The notes: generated by a model not told the origin, from the letters alone. DNA of 57,814 bases from Candidatus Palauibacter polyketidifaciens (GCF_947581785.1 NZ_CANPVO010000012.1:1-57814); one strand, 5' to 3'; counted from the stretch's first letter, positions 26,045 to 35,376 are shown. A program made the numbers and translations.

Positions 26045-27302
26045 CCGTTCGTCCGGGGGGCGGAGTGCCGGGCGGCCCTGGGGTCTGCGACGCCGCGCGT
26101 GGGCGGCGCGGCTCGTCGGGGCCGTGAGCTTCGCCGTCGCGACGAGCCCGACATGGACCGCGCCCCTTCCCGCGATCGCGCAGGAGTCGTCGGATGTGCG
26201 GCGCCGCCTGGAGGAGAGCGAGGGACGGCTCGAACTCATCCGCGAGGAACGACAGCGGCTGCGCCGGGAACTCGAGGGGATCGCGGGCCAGGTCACCGGC
26301 GACTCGGCCGAACTCGTGAACATCGAACGACAGATCGCTGCTTCGGCGAGCCTCCTGGCCGAGTTCGACGTTCAACGGCTCGCGCTCTCCGAGCAGCTCA
26401 CGGCCATGACGCGCGAGATGCTGCTCACGCGCGACGAACTCGCGGCGCGCCAGGTCGTGCTGCGGGCGCGGCTCCGCGACATCTACAAGCGCGGCCCCCT
26501 CCGCACCGTCGAGGTGCTCCTCTCCTCCCGGTCGTTCTCGGACCTGCTCAATCGCTACAGGTATCTCCGCGACATCGCCGTCTTCGACCGCATGCTCGTG
26601 GAGGACGTGAAGAAGCTGGAGGACACCCTCGCGGACCTGCGCGGCGGACTGAGCCGGGAAGGCGACCGGATCGCGCGCGTGCGAGCGGAGAATCGCCGGG
26701 AATACGACGAATTGGAGAGGTTGGAGCGGCAGAGGCAGGAGCGGTTGCGCCGATTCGCCGACCGCCGCGACGAGGCGCAGTTGACGCTGGCCCGGCTGGC
26801 GGCGGAAGAGGCCGAGTTGCGGGCGCTCATGGCGGGGCTGGAAGAACGACGCCGCTCGGCGGAACGCGAGGCGGGCGCGGCGTCGGTCTCGTCGCTGACG
26901 ACCGGGGATCTCGGGAGCCTCGCCTGGCCCGTCGAGGGGGAGGTCTTGTGGCGGTTCGGGCCCGAGCGGGAAGGACGCACGACGATCCCGCGGGAAGGGA
27001 TCGGGATCGCGGCCCCGCGCGGCACGCCCGTGAACGCGGTGGACCGCGGCACAGTCGCCTCCGTGGCGGCGCGCGCCTCGGGACTGACGGTGATCCTCGA
27101 TCACGGCGGGGGTTTCTACTCGTCCTATCAGAAGCTCCGCGACGTCACGGTCGGCGAGGGACAGGCGGTCGGCGAGGGACAGGCGCTCGGCCACGTGGGC
27201 GGGGACGCCACCCGGCCACACATCGAGTTCCAGATCTACGAGCCGGGGACGGTGGGGCCCCGCGCGGTGGATCCGGTCCGGTGGCTGAGGGGTCGCCCGT
27301 GA
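26031..27302 (+). CDS. EnvC-like murein hydrolase activator with degenerate LytM domain
   Basis: A 423-residue exported protein: signal segment around AARLVGAVSFAVATSPT, long coiled coil of about 230 residues (EESEGRLELIREERQRLRRE onward), then a LytM/M23 domain. The zinc-site residues of active M23 peptidases are lost: the HxxxD site is replaced by GIGIAAPRGTPV, and the HxH site YAHL is YQKL, although PHIEF is kept. This is the pattern of EnvC, which activates amidases rather than cutting peptidoglycan. The ATG at 26031 overlaps ftsX by 14 bases; GTG at 26013 is an alternative. An 18-bp duplication near 27148-27183 repeats Val-Gly-Glu-Gly-Gln-Ala. Confidence 0.88.
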   Translation: MARPSRSSGGRSAGRPWGLRRRAWAARLVGAVSFAVATSPTWTAPLPAIAQESSDVRRRLEESEGRLELIREERQRLRRELEGIAGQVTGDSAELVNIERQIAASASLLAEFDVQRLALSEQLTAMTREMLLTRDELAARQVVLRARLRDIYKRGPLRTVEVLLSSRSFSDLLNRYRYLRDIAVFDRMLVEDVKKLEDTLADLRGGLSREGDRIARVRAENRREYDELERLERQRQERLRRFADRRDEAQLTLARLAAEEAELRALMAGLEERRRSAEREAGAASVSSLTTGDLGSLAWPVEGEVLWRFGPEREGRTTIPREGIGIAAPRGTPVNAVDRGTVASVAARASGLTVILDHGGGFYSSYQKLRDVTVGEGQAVGEGQALGHVGGDATRPHIEFQIYEPGTVGPRAVDPVRWLRGRP

Positions 27303-28486
27303 ACGCCGAGCGTCCCTGGGGACAGGAGGACCTCCTGCAACGGCTGGCGAGCGCGGTCGCGGGCCGGAGACTGCCGCAGTCGCTTCTCGTCCACGGCCCG
27401 GAGGGCGTCGGCAAGCGTTCGCTGGCGCTGTGGATCGCGCGCGCGCTCCAGTGCGAGCCGGCGGGGGCGGAGGATGTGCCCTGCGAAGCGTGCCGGCCCT
27501 GCCGCATGGCGGCGCGGCTGGAACACCCGGACATCCACCTCCACTTCCCGATGCCGCGCCCGAAGCGGGCCGCCTCGCGGGCCAAGCTGCGGGAAGCCAT
27601 CGAGGCGCAGCGGCACGAGCGTCTCGCGCTGCTGCGGGAGGATCTCCACGCACGCCTGGACCCGGACGCCGTCACGGGACTCTACGTGGCCGCCGTGGAG
27701 AACATCCGGGACCAGGCGTCCCGGCGTCCGTCGATGGCGCGCAGGTCGGTGTTCGTGATCGAGGACGCGGAGCGGATGGTGCCGCAGAGCGCGAGCCCCG
27801 AGGCGGCGAACGCCTTTCTCAAGCTCCTGGAGGAGCCGCCGCCGTTCGCCTACATCGTCCTCACGAGCGGCCGTCCGGACGCCCTTCTGCCGACGATCCG
27901 GTCCCGCACGGTGCCGCTCCGCATCGCGCCGCTGCCGACCGAACACGTGGCGGCCTATGTGGCGGAACACCTCGGCGTGCGCGATGACGACCGCGCACGG
28001 GCGGTCGCCCGGCGGGCCGGCGGCGCGGTCTACCGGGCGCGCACGCTCGTCGACTCCGAAGCCGGCGAATCCGAGGCCGCGGCGGACGGCCTGCTGGCCG
28101 CCGCCCTCGACGGTTCGCCGCAGGCGCGCTATCGCGCCGCCTCCCGCTACTCCGCACGCGGCGCGCGAGGGGAGTTGGAACCGGCGCTCGAAGCCCTGCG
28201 CATCCGCCTTCGGGACATGCTCTGCGTCGCCGCCGGAGCCCCCGACGCGGCGCTCGATCCGGCGGGCGGCCGAGACGCCGGGGGCGCGAGGGGCGGCCCG
28301 GCGGAAGGCGCGGTTCTCGAAGCCCTCGGGGCCGTCGATGCGGCCATGGAAGGGGTGGGCCGCAACCTGAATCCGCAGGCGACGACAGCCCTCCTGCTCG
28401 AGGAGATGAGCGCGGCCTTCGCCGGTCGCCCCACTGGCCGGACGGCGGGAACACCGCAGTTTGCGGGGGTACTGAGAAGTTTGTGA
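27299..28486 (+). CDS. holB: DNA polymerase III delta-prime subunit
   Basis: HolB is a clamp-loader subunit. The 395-residue product has QSLLVHGPEGVGKRSLALWI (P-loop), the zinc-binding cysteines in ALQCEP and VPCEACRPC, the sensor-like VFVIEDAERM and ANAFLKLLEEPPPFAYIVLT, and LLPTIRSRTVPLRIAPLP, matching delta-prime proteins. The middle has an insertion between the cysteine cluster and VENIRDQA that is typical of some phyla. The GTG at 27299 overlaps the EnvC-like stop as GTGA; the open frame upstream is a shadow of envC. The tail beyond residue 320 is Gly/Ala-rich and not conserved. Confidence 0.9.
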   Translation: MNAERPWGQEDLLQRLASAVAGRRLPQSLLVHGPEGVGKRSLALWIARALQCEPAGAEDVPCEACRPCRMAARLEHPDIHLHFPMPRPKRAASRAKLREAIEAQRHERLALLREDLHARLDPDAVTGLYVAAVENIRDQASRRPSMARRSVFVIEDAERMVPQSASPEAANAFLKLLEEPPPFAYIVLTSGRPDALLPTIRSRTVPLRIAPLPTEHVAAYVAEHLGVRDDDRARAVARRAGGAVYRARTLVDSEAGESEAAADGLLAAALDGSPQARYRAASRYSARGARGELEPALEALRIRLRDMLCVAAGAPDAALDPAGGRDAGGARGGPAEGAVLEALGAVDAAMEGVGRNLNPQATTALLLEEMSAAFAGRPTGRTAGTPQFAGVLRSL

Positions 28487-28983
28487 CGGGAGGCAGCTTC
28501 GTGGACGGACTCACACATCTGGATCCGGAAGGGCGGGTGCGAATGGTCGACGTGGGAGAGAAACCTCTCACGCGACGCGTGGCCGTGGCCGAGGGCCGGA
28601 TCCGAATGAGCCGCGCGACCCTCGATGCCATCCGGGAGGGCGAGGTCGAGAAGGGAGAGGCGCTCGCCGTAGCCCGTCTCGCGGCGATCCAGGGGGCCAA
28701 GGCGGCGTCCGCGCTCGTTCCGCTCTGCCATCCGATCCCGCTCGACGCGGTAGATGTCGACCTGGAAGCCGAGGAGACGCCGCCGGCTTACCGGCTCGGC
28801 GTGCGGGCCTCGGCAGAGTGGCGCACGGGCGTCGAGATGGAGGCGATGGCAGGCGTCGCGGCCGGCCTGCTCGCCCTCTACGACATGTGCAAGGCGATCG
28901 ACCGGGGCATGACGCTGGGGCCGATTCGACTCCTCGAGAAGCGCGGGGGACGATCCGGCACCTGGAAGTCGGATGCGAAGTGA
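28483..28983 (+). CDS. moaC: Cyclic pyranopterin monophosphate synthase
   Basis: MoaC makes cyclic pyranopterin monophosphate for molybdenum cofactor, together with MoaA. The 166-residue protein shows VRMVDVGEKPLTRRVAVAEG, AAIQGAKAASALVPLCHPIP with the active-site region, RTGVEMEAMAGVAAG and LYDMCKAIDRGM, all characteristic. The GTG at 28483 overlaps holB as GTGA. moaA is not visible in this window. A MoaD/ThiS-like gene at 3518 may be related but is far away. Confidence 0.95.
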   Translation: MTGGSFVDGLTHLDPEGRVRMVDVGEKPLTRRVAVAEGRIRMSRATLDAIREGEVEKGEALAVARLAAIQGAKAASALVPLCHPIPLDAVDVDLEAEETPPAYRLGVRASAEWRTGVEMEAMAGVAAGLLALYDMCKAIDRGMTLGPIRLLEKRGGRSGTWKSDAK

Positions 28984-29002
28984 TGCGGATACGGGGGACG
29001 CG

Positions 29003-30460
29003 GTGAGCCACCGGGAGGCGCTGCGGACGAAGATCGAGTCGGGCACGGCCCGGGTGGGCGTGCTCGGGCTCGGCTATGTCGGTCTTCCGGTCGTCACGGC
29101 GTTCTCCGGCGCAGGCTTTCGGACGCTGGGGTTCGATATCGACGAGCGTGTCGTCCGGCGGGTGAGGCGTGGCGACTCCCACATCGGCGATGTCCCGGCG
29201 CGCACCGTCGCCGCCGCCGTCGAGAGCGGCCTGCTCGATGCGACAACGGACTTCGGCCGGCTCGCGGAGATGGACGCCGTCATCATCTGCGTCCCCACCC
29301 CGCTCGGGAAGACCGGCGATCCCGACGTTTCCCACATACTCGACGCGCTCGCGCACATCCGCGACGGCCTCCGGCCCGGTCAACTCATCGTCCTCGAGTC
29401 GACCACCTACCCGGGCACGACCCGGGAACTCCTGCAGCCGGAACTCGAACAGGGCGGACTCACGGCGGGAAAGGAATTCTTCGTCGCCTTCAGCCCCGAG
29501 CGCGTAGACCCCGGCAATCCCATCTACACCTTCACGAATACGCCGAAGGTCGTGGGCGGATTGACCGCCTCCTGCCGCGAACTCGCCGATGGCCTCTACG
29601 AGAGAGTCATCGACGAGGTCGTGAGCGTTTCGTCGCCCGAGGTCGCGGAACTCACGAAACTGCTCGAGAACACCTTCCGCGCCGTGAACATCGGGCTTGT
29701 GAACGAGATGGCGGTCATCGCGGATCGTCTGGGGATCGACATCGGCGAGGTCGTCGAGGCCGCGGCGACGAAGCCGTACGGCTTCATGCGTTTCACGCCC
29801 GGCCCCGGGCTGGGCGGTCACTGCCTCCCGATCGACCCGCAGTACCTCGCCTGGAAGATGCGGACGCTCCAGTACCGGACCCGCTTCATCGAACTCGCCG
29901 CCGAGGTCAACGCCGAGATGCCGCGCTACGTCGTGGATCGCGTCGCGCAGGCGCTCAACCGGCACCGGCGGCCGCTGAACGGCAGCCGCGTCCTGCTGCT
30001 GGGCGTCGCCTACAAGCCGGGCGTCGGCGATGTCCGCGAGAGTCCGGCGCTCGACGTCATCGAACTCCTGCGCCGGCAGGGCTCCGAGGTCTCATATCAC
30101 GATCCGTTCGTGCCGCGGCTGGCACTGGAGGGCGGAGACCTCGAATCGCAGCCCCTGACGGCGGAGTCGGTCGCATCGAGCCACGCCACGGTCGTGATCA
30201 CGGATCACCCGCAGGTGGACTACGGTCTCGTGCTCGAGAGGGCGCAGATCATCGTGGATACGCGCAACGGCCTGCCGAAGCGGTCCGGGGAGCCCGGCGA
30301 GCAGGCCGGTGCGGCCCTCTATCCGCTTTCCGGCCCCGCGCGCGGCGGCTCAGCGCCGGATCTCGAGCCGGTCGCCGGGATGGATCCGGGTCGAGGAGAG
30401 GCGATTCCATTCGATGAGGTCGCGCGTCGATACCGAATGTCGGCGGGCGATCAGCCATAA
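29003..30460 (+). CDS. Nucleotide-sugar dehydrogenase (UDP-GlcNAc/UDP-ManNAc dehydrogenase type)
   Basis: The enzyme oxidises C6 of a UDP-sugar with NAD in two steps. The 485-residue product has RVGVLGLGYVGLPVVTAFSG (NAD fold), VIICVPTPLGKTGDPD, LIVLESTTYPGTTREL, FSPERVDPGNP, the tetramer/active segment ELTKLLENTFRAVNI and the catalytic cysteine in PGLGGHCLPIDPQYLAW. This matches the WbpA/TviB group. GTG at 29003 with GGGGGAC upstream is preferred; an ATG at 28973 would overlap moaC. The family end (IIVDTRNGL) is followed by about 60 extra residues, and the last 111 bases run antisense into the transglycosylase gene. A WbpP-like epimerase 4 kb downstream suggests a UDP-GalNAcA-type surface sugar pathway. 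Confidence 0.9.
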   Translation: MSHREALRTKIESGTARVGVLGLGYVGLPVVTAFSGAGFRTLGFDIDERVVRRVRRGDSHIGDVPARTVAAAVESGLLDATTDFGRLAEMDAVIICVPTPLGKTGDPDVSHILDALAHIRDGLRPGQLIVLESTTYPGTTRELLQPELEQGGLTAGKEFFVAFSPERVDPGNPIYTFTNTPKVVGGLTASCRELADGLYERVIDEVVSVSSPEVAELTKLLENTFRAVNIGLVNEMAVIADRLGIDIGEVVEAAATKPYGFMRFTPGPGLGGHCLPIDPQYLAWKMRTLQYRTRFIELAAEVNAEMPRYVVDRVAQALNRHRRPLNGSRVLLLGVAYKPGVGDVRESPALDVIELLRRQGSEVSYHDPFVPRLALEGGDLESQPLTAESVASSHATVVITDHPQVDYGLVLERAQIIVDTRNGLPKRSGEPGEQAGAALYPLSGPARGGSAPDLEPVAGMDPGRGEAIPFDEVARRYRMSAGDQP

Positions 30461-32077
30461 CGAGTCACCCGGCCGGACCACGATCGTCACAGGCCCGGCG
30501 CCGTTGCTCGCGGACCCCGTCGAACCCGTTCCCGTCGACCCGCCCGTTCGCGGAATCAGCAACTCCTGGCCGATCTGCAGGCGTCGCGGATTCACATTGC
30601 CGTTCGCGGCCCGCAACGCCGCCACCGACACGCCGTATCGCTGCGCGATCACGTCCAGCGTCTGCCCGCGCTGCACCGTGACGACGGTCGTCCCCTCGGC
30701 GTTCGTCCGCGCGTCGAGCGGGCGAGTGGGCGAGCTGCGCGCGATCGATGCGCCGGGCGCCCGCGCCGACCGGGGAATGACGAGTTCCTGGCCGATCTGC
30801 AGGCGACGCGGGTTCAGGTTGCCGTTCGCCGCACGCAGCGCCGCCACCGACACACCGTACTGCTGCCCGATCCACCCCAGCGTGTGACCGCGCTGGACCG
30901 TGTGGAACGTCCAGGTCACCCGCTCATCCACGGGCACGGCCGCATACCGCGCCGCGAACCGGGCGGCGCCCTCCACCGGGACCCGAACCTCGACCTCGCG
31001 GTTCGGCGGCGTCACGTCGCGCGGAAACTCGGGGTTGAGGAGGTTGATCGTTTCCTCGTCGGTCCCGGCGGCCTCCGCCAGGACGTCGAAGCTCGTCGCG
31101 TCGGGCACGCGCACCTTCGCGTACTCCGGGATCGTCTCTCTCTCGGGATCCGGGAACCCGTAGCGCGCGGGATCGTGCCCGATAATGGCCGCCGCGATGA
31201 TCTTGGGCACGTAGTCCCGCGTCTCGCGCCGCAGCAGACGGCGGTCGGCGAGATCCCAGAAGGTGCCGCCCGGCACGGTGCGCAGCCCGCGGCGGACCCG
31301 GTTGGGTCCTCCGTTGTAGCCCGCGGCCGCGAGATACCAGGAACCGAACTCGTCGTAGAGGTCCTTGAGGTGCCGGACCGCGGCGTCCGTCGCCTTCTCC
31401 GGATCTCTCCGTTCGTCGATCCAGTAGGATATTTCGAGGCCGTACTGGCGCCCCGTGCCCGAGATGAACTGCCACAGCCCCACCGCGCTCGCGCGGCTGT
31501 AGGCGTTCGGGTTCATCCCGCTCTCGATGAGCGCGAGGTAGATCAGGTCCTGCGGCAGCCCCGCCTCGCGCAGCTTCCGGCGAATCATGGGCTCGTAACG
31601 GGTCTTGCGGCCGAGGTAGGTCCCGAAGCGTTCGCCGATGGCGGTCTGGAAGTAGTGGACCCACGACCGGACGCGCTCGTTCATCTCAAGCCTGAAGACG
31701 CGCGGATCCTCTCCTTCGTGCACCAGCCCCATCGGGTCGCCGCCTAGCATCTCGCGGATGGCCCGATCAATCTCCGCCGGCGTGGGCTCGGCATCCGTAT
31801 CGTCTGCCGGGCCCGGCACGACCGGGTCCTCCGGCATCAACTCGTCGTCCGGAGCCGGCGCCGACGCGGGAGCGTCTCCCGGCTGCGGGGTCGTTTCGGG
31901 TGGATCCGCCGCGCCGGCCTCGGGCGCCCCCTGCTCGACGTTCGCGTTCTCCGGGGCCGGGCCGAGTTCGGGTGTACGCTGGGTGAGCGCGCAGCCGTGC
32001 AGCACAAACACCGCGAGCAGAAGACCGACCCAATGAAGGCACGCAGGGACGAGCGTTCTCGATGATCGATAGGTCAT
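30350..32077 (-). CDS. MltD-like membrane-bound lytic transglycosylase with three LysM domains
   Basis: A 575-residue lipoprotein precursor: hydrophobic segment LHWVGLLLAVFVLHG ending in the lipobox Cys, a Pro/Ala/Glu-rich linker of about 90 residues, then a lysozyme-like SLT domain with catalytic Glu in LIYLALIESGMNPNAYSRAS and AVGLWQFISGTGRQYGL, and YNGGPNRVRRGLR. Three LysM repeats follow: HTVQRGHTLGWIGQQYGVSV, TVQRGQTLDVIAQRYGVSV and VVRPGDSLWLIARRHSVSTR. The first two share ALRAANGN followed by NPRRLQIGQEL. It should cleave glycan strands at the outer membrane. The ATG at 32077 gives the lipoprotein signal; the longer frame to 32146 does not. A promoter candidate lies at 32186-32214. Confidence 0.93.
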   Translation of the reverse strand: MTYRSSRTLVPACLHWVGLLLAVFVLHGCALTQRTPELGPAPENANVEQGAPEAGAADPPETTPQPGDAPASAPAPDDELMPEDPVVPGPADDTDAEPTPAEIDRAIREMLGGDPMGLVHEGEDPRVFRLEMNERVRSWVHYFQTAIGERFGTYLGRKTRYEPMIRRKLREAGLPQDLIYLALIESGMNPNAYSRASAVGLWQFISGTGRQYGLEISYWIDERRDPEKATDAAVRHLKDLYDEFGSWYLAAAGYNGGPNRVRRGLRTVPGGTFWDLADRRLLRRETRDYVPKIIAAAIIGHDPARYGFPDPERETIPEYAKVRVPDATSFDVLAEAAGTDEETINLLNPEFPRDVTPPNREVEVRVPVEGAARFAARYAAVPVDERVTWTFHTVQRGHTLGWIGQQYGVSVAALRAANGNLNPRRLQIGQELVIPRSARAPGASIARSSPTRPLDARTNAEGTTVVTVQRGQTLDVIAQRYGVSVAALRAANGNVNPRRLQIGQELLIPRTGGSTGTGSTGSASNGAGPVTIVVRPGDSLWLIARRHSVSTRDLIEWNRLSSTRIHPGDRLEIRR

Positions 32078-32185
32078 CAGACGGCAAATCCCCCCTTGGT
32101 GCCACAACTCTGGTGCTGCTACCCCCAGGCCCCTCCACCCCGCCAAGGCGTCGCTCCGGAAGCAGGACCGGACAACACGCGAATA

Positions 32186-32214
32186 ATGGTACAGAAGCGG
32201 ATGTGCCGTGTCGA
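32186..32214 (-). promoter_or_regulatory. Candidate sigma70-type promoter for the MltD-like gene
   Basis: On the minus strand, TCGACA (bases 32214-32209) and TACCAT (32191-32186) are 17 bases apart: five of six and four of six matches to the consensus hexamers. It lies about 110 bases before the ATG in a 211-bp gap after guaB. The match could be chance in one short region. Confidence 0.35.
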
Positions 32215-32288
32215 GACGGACCCGGCGGCGAAGCGTTTCAGGCGAGATGCAGTGCCGCTCGAACGCAGCAGGGTTTTGCCACGGGTTG

Positions 32289-33755
32289 CTAGACGTGGTA
32301 GTTGGGGGCTTCGCGCGTGATCACGACATCGTGCGGATGGGACTCGCGAAGTCCGCCGGAAGTGATGCGGAGGAAGCGGGCATCGCGGCGGAGTTCGTCC
32401 ATGTCGGCGGCGCCGCAGTACCCCATGCCGCTGCGAAGACCGCCGACGAGCTGGAACACGGTGTCCGACACCGGCCCCTTGTAGGGCACCCGGCCTTCGA
32501 TCCCCTCGGGGACCAGCTTCTGGGCGGACGATCCCTCCTGAAAATACCGGTCGGCCGAGCCGGCCTGCATGGCCGCCAGCGAACCCATGCCGCGGATCAC
32601 CTTGAACCGCCGCCCCTCGAGGAGGAAGGTCTCCCCCGGGCTCTCGTCGGTGCCCGCGAACATGGACCCGAGCATGCACGTCTCCGCCCCCGCCGCGATC
32701 GCCTTCACGAGATCGCCGGAGTACTTGATGCCGCCGTCGCCGATGACCGGCACCCGGCCCTCCGCCCCCGCCACGCTGTCCTCGATCGCGGTGATCTGAG
32801 GCACGCCCACCCCCGTGACGACGCGCGTCGTGCAGATGGATCCCGGCCCCACGCCGACCTTGACCGCGTTCACCCCCCGCTCGACGAGCGCCGCCGCCCC
32901 CTCCCGGGTCGCGACGTTGCCGGCAATGAGGTCGATGTCGGGGAGCGCCTCCCGCACCCGGGTGACGGCCTCGAGGACGCCTTCCGAGTGCCCGTGCGCG
33001 GTGTCGAGGACGATAACGTCCACGCCGGCCCCGGCAAGTTCCCGCGCCCGCTCGAGTTCGTTCCGGCTCGCCCCCACGGCCGCCCCTGCCCGGAGCCGTC
33101 CGTGGCCATCCTTCGTCGCGTTGGGAAACTGCCGCCGCTTGAAGATGTCCTTGACGGTGATGAGCCCCGCGAGCCGCCCGTCCTCTCCCACCACGGGGAG
33201 TTTCTCGATCTTGTGACGGCGGAGAATCTCCTCCGCCTCGTCGAGCGAGGTCCCGGCGGGCGCCGTCACGAGATTCTCGCTCGTCATCACCTCCCGCACC
33301 GACCGCGAGAGGTCGGTCTCGAACACCAGGTCCCGGTTGGTCAGAATCCCGACGAGGGCGCCGTCGTCGCCCACGATGGGGACCCCGCTGATCGAAAAGT
33401 CCCTCATCCGCCGTCGGGCCTCGCCCAGGGTGGCGTCGGGTCCGAGCGTGACGGGGTCCAGAATCATCCCGCTCTCGGATCGCTTCACCCGGTCGACCTG
33501 CCGGGCCTGGTCTTCGATCGGCATGTTCTTGTGGATGATGCCGATCCCCCCCTCGCGCGCGAGAGCGATGGCCATGCGGGACTCCGTCACCGTGTCCATG
33601 GCGGCGGAGAGCAGCGGAATCTGGAGTCGGATCCGTTGAGTCAGGCGAGTGGAGACATCGACATCCGCCGGATGAACGAGCGCATGCCCGGGTGCGAGCA
33701 GAACGTCATCGAAAGTCAGTGCTTCGCGGCTGGAGCGCGGCGTGGGAGCTTCCAT
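32289..33755 (-). CDS. guaB: IMP dehydrogenase
   Basis: GuaB oxidises IMP to XMP, the committed step to GTP. The 488-residue product has [40 protein letters not shown], two CBS modules (from [20 protein letters not shown] and from [19 protein letters not shown]), the IMP-binding loop [20 protein letters not shown] with the catalytic Cys, [14 protein letters not shown], and the flap [10 protein letters not shown]. Length and order are normal. The ATG at 33755 matches the family. It is followed after 211 bases by the MltD-like gene on the same strand. Confidence 0.97.
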   Translation of the reverse strand: MEAPTPRSSREALTFDDVLLAPGHALVHPADVDVSTRLTQRIRLQIPLLSAAMDTVTESRMAIALAREGGIGIIHKNMPIEDQARQVDRVKRSESGMILDPVTLGPDATLGEARRRMRDFSISGVPIVGDDGALVGILTNRDLVFETDLSRSVREVMTSENLVTAPAGTSLDEAEEILRRHKIEKLPVVGEDGRLAGLITVKDIFKRRQFPNATKDGHGRLRAGAAVGASRNELERARELAGAGVDVIVLDTAHGHSEGVLEAVTRVREALPDIDLIAGNVATREGAAALVERGVNAVKVGVGPGSICTTRVVTGVGVPQITAIEDSVAGAEGRVPVIGDGGIKYSGDLVKAIAAGAETCMLGSMFAGTDESPGETFLLEGRRFKVIRGMGSLAAMQAGSADRYFQEGSSAQKLVPEGIEGRVPYKGPVSDTVFQLVGGLRSGMGYCGAADMDELRRDARFLRITSGGLRESHPHDVVITREAPNYHV

Positions 33756-33822
33756 GCGCCATCGTAGGCGACGGCCCTCGCGACGTCAACGAGCGGCCGG
33801 TCGCCCGGCGGCAACCGCCGTC

Positions 33823-34200
33823 CTACGGGTCGACGACGATCTCGCGCGTCTCGGGCGGCGGGCGATCCTCCCGGGGTTCCGGTTCCGGGCTTCCCGCTTC
33901 GAGTTCGGCGAGGAATCCCCGCCCGGCCTCGCGGAACGAGTCGATCACGCGGTCGGCCGCGCCGAGCACCTTCATCGTCCCCTTGACCGCGGTGGTCGAG
34001 GCCCGCGTCCTCCGCAGCCCCCGATGGACGGATTCTGCGAAGTGCTGGAACGGATCCGCGCCGGCCGCCGGCCGGGATGCGTACTTCGATGCGAGATAGT
34101 CGATGAAATCGACGACCTCGTACTGCTTGTCTTCGGGGAGAGCCTGGAGCTTCCTCCAGATCTTCTTCCTCAGGATCTCGTTCATGCCTTCTTCGGCCAT
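33823..34200 (-). CDS. Small DUF2281-like protein, function unknown
   Basis: A 125-residue protein. The N-terminal part, EILRKKIWRKLQALPEDKQY followed by EVVDFIDYLASKYA, resembles the short helical DUF2281-type segment often seen beside small antitoxin-like proteins. A middle basic part (RRTRASTTAVKGTMKVLGAA) and an acidic Pro/Glu tail follow. No membrane segment or signal. The start ATG at 34200 is chosen because the translation upstream is not protein-like and is only a shadow of the divergent epimerase. It lies between guaB and that epimerase. No toxin partner is visible. I infer no function. Confidence 0.6.
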   Translation of the reverse strand: MAEEGMNEILRKKIWRKLQALPEDKQYEVVDFIDYLASKYASRPAAGADPFQHFAESVHRGLRRTRASTTAVKGTMKVLGAADRVIDSFREAGRGFLAELEAGSPEPEPREDRPPPETREIVVDP

Positions 34201-34356
34201 GGCGCCTTCCGACTCCGTGGTCGTCCGAACCCGCCCCGCCTTCCTTCGCCGGTCCCCCTCATACTCCGCCCGACAGGGGGCAGGTTTCAAGTACGCAGCG
34301 CGCGCGGCGGCGCGAGGGGTTCCGCCGTCCGCCGCCGCAAGCATAACATGTAGCGC

Positions 34357-35376
34357 GTGAAAACCGCCTATGACCTCGCCTGCGAAGAACTCGCCGCGGC
34401 CCCTCGACGATGGCTGGTCACGGGAGGCGCCGGGTTCATCGGATCGCACCTCGTCGAGCGGCTCCTGACGCTGGGACAGGAGGTCGTGGCGCTCGACGAC
34501 CTCTCGACCGGAAACCGCGGCAACATCGACGAAGCCGTGGCGGCATCGGGCGCCCCGGCGGACCGGTGCCGTTTCCTCGAGCAGGACGTCGTCGATGCCG
34601 ACGCGGTCCTCGAGGCATGCCGCGATGTCGACATCGTGCTGCACCAGGCCGCGCTGGGTTCGGTGCCCCGATCCGTCAAGGAGCCGCAGGAGACGTACGC
34701 CCGCAACGTCGAGGGGTTCATCAACGTGCTGGACGCGGCCCGCGACGCCGGCGTTTCCCGCCTCATCTACGCCTCCTCGAGTTCGGTGTACGGGGACTCG
34801 CCCTACCTCCCGAAGGTGGAGGCCCGCATCGGAAACCCGTCCTCCCCTTATGCGGCCACGAAGCGCGTCAACGAGTTGTACGCGGAGATGTACCGCCGCA
34901 GCTACAACATCGAGGTCGTCGGACTCCGCTACTTCAACGTCTTCGGCAGGAGGCAGGCACCCGACGGACCTTACGCCGCGGTCATACCGCGCTGGACCCT
35001 GAGGATGCTCGCGGGAGAGCCGTGCCAGATCTTCGGGGACGGGAAGACGACCCGGGATTATTGCTACATCGACAACGTGGTACAGGCGAACCTGCTCGCC
35101 GCCACGACGGGGGCGGAGGCGGCGCTCGGCGTCTACAACGTCGCCGCGGGAGATCCGACGACGCTGAACGAGCTGTTCGCCCTCATTCGGTCGGGGCTTG
35201 CGAAGAAGCGGCCGGATGTGGGAAACGCCGAACCGGTGTACGAGCGCTTCCGGGTCGGTGACGTCCGGCATTCCTACGCGGACATCTCGAAAGCCCGGGA
35301 ACGGCTGGGATACGAACCCCGGTGGACGCTCACCGAAGGTCTTCAGTCCACGCTCGACTGGTACGCCGCCTTCTGA
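34357..35376 (+). CDS. WbpP-like UDP-N-acetylglucosamine 4-epimerase (NAD-dependent SDR)
   Basis: A 339-residue extended short-chain dehydrogenase. The WbpP-type start is seen in the leading helix followed by RWLVTGGAGFIGSHLVERLL, then VVALDDLSTGNRGNIDE, VLHQAALGSVPRSVKEPQET, the catalytic Ser region YASSSSVYGDSPYLPK, the YxxxK motif SPYAATKRVNELYAEMYRR, and LRYFNVFGRRQAPDGPYAAV. The GSVPRSVKEP motif is characteristic of the UDP-GlcNAc/GalNAc epimerase group. The GTG at 34357 fits the family start length. The 3' end overlaps the phosphopantetheinyl transferase gene by 55 bases. Confidence 0.9.
   Translation: MKTAYDLACEELAAAPRRWLVTGGAGFIGSHLVERLLTLGQEVVALDDLSTGNRGNIDEAVAASGAPADRCRFLEQDVVDADAVLEACRDVDIVLHQAALGSVPRSVKEPQETYARNVEGFINVLDAARDAGVSRLIYASSSSVYGDSPYLPKVEARIGNPSSPYAATKRVNELYAEMYRRSYNIEVVGLRYFNVFGRRQAPDGPYAAVIPRWTLRMLAGEPCQIFGDGKTTRDYCYIDNVVQANLLAATTGAEAALGVYNVAAGDPTTLNELFALIRSGLAKKRPDVGNAEPVYERFRVGDVRHSYADISKARERLGYEPRWTLTEGLQSTLDWYAAF

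Noticed and set aside
26099..27298. Upstream extension of the holB frame
   Set aside because: It is a shadow of the EnvC-like gene; holB starts at the GTG overlapping the envC stop.
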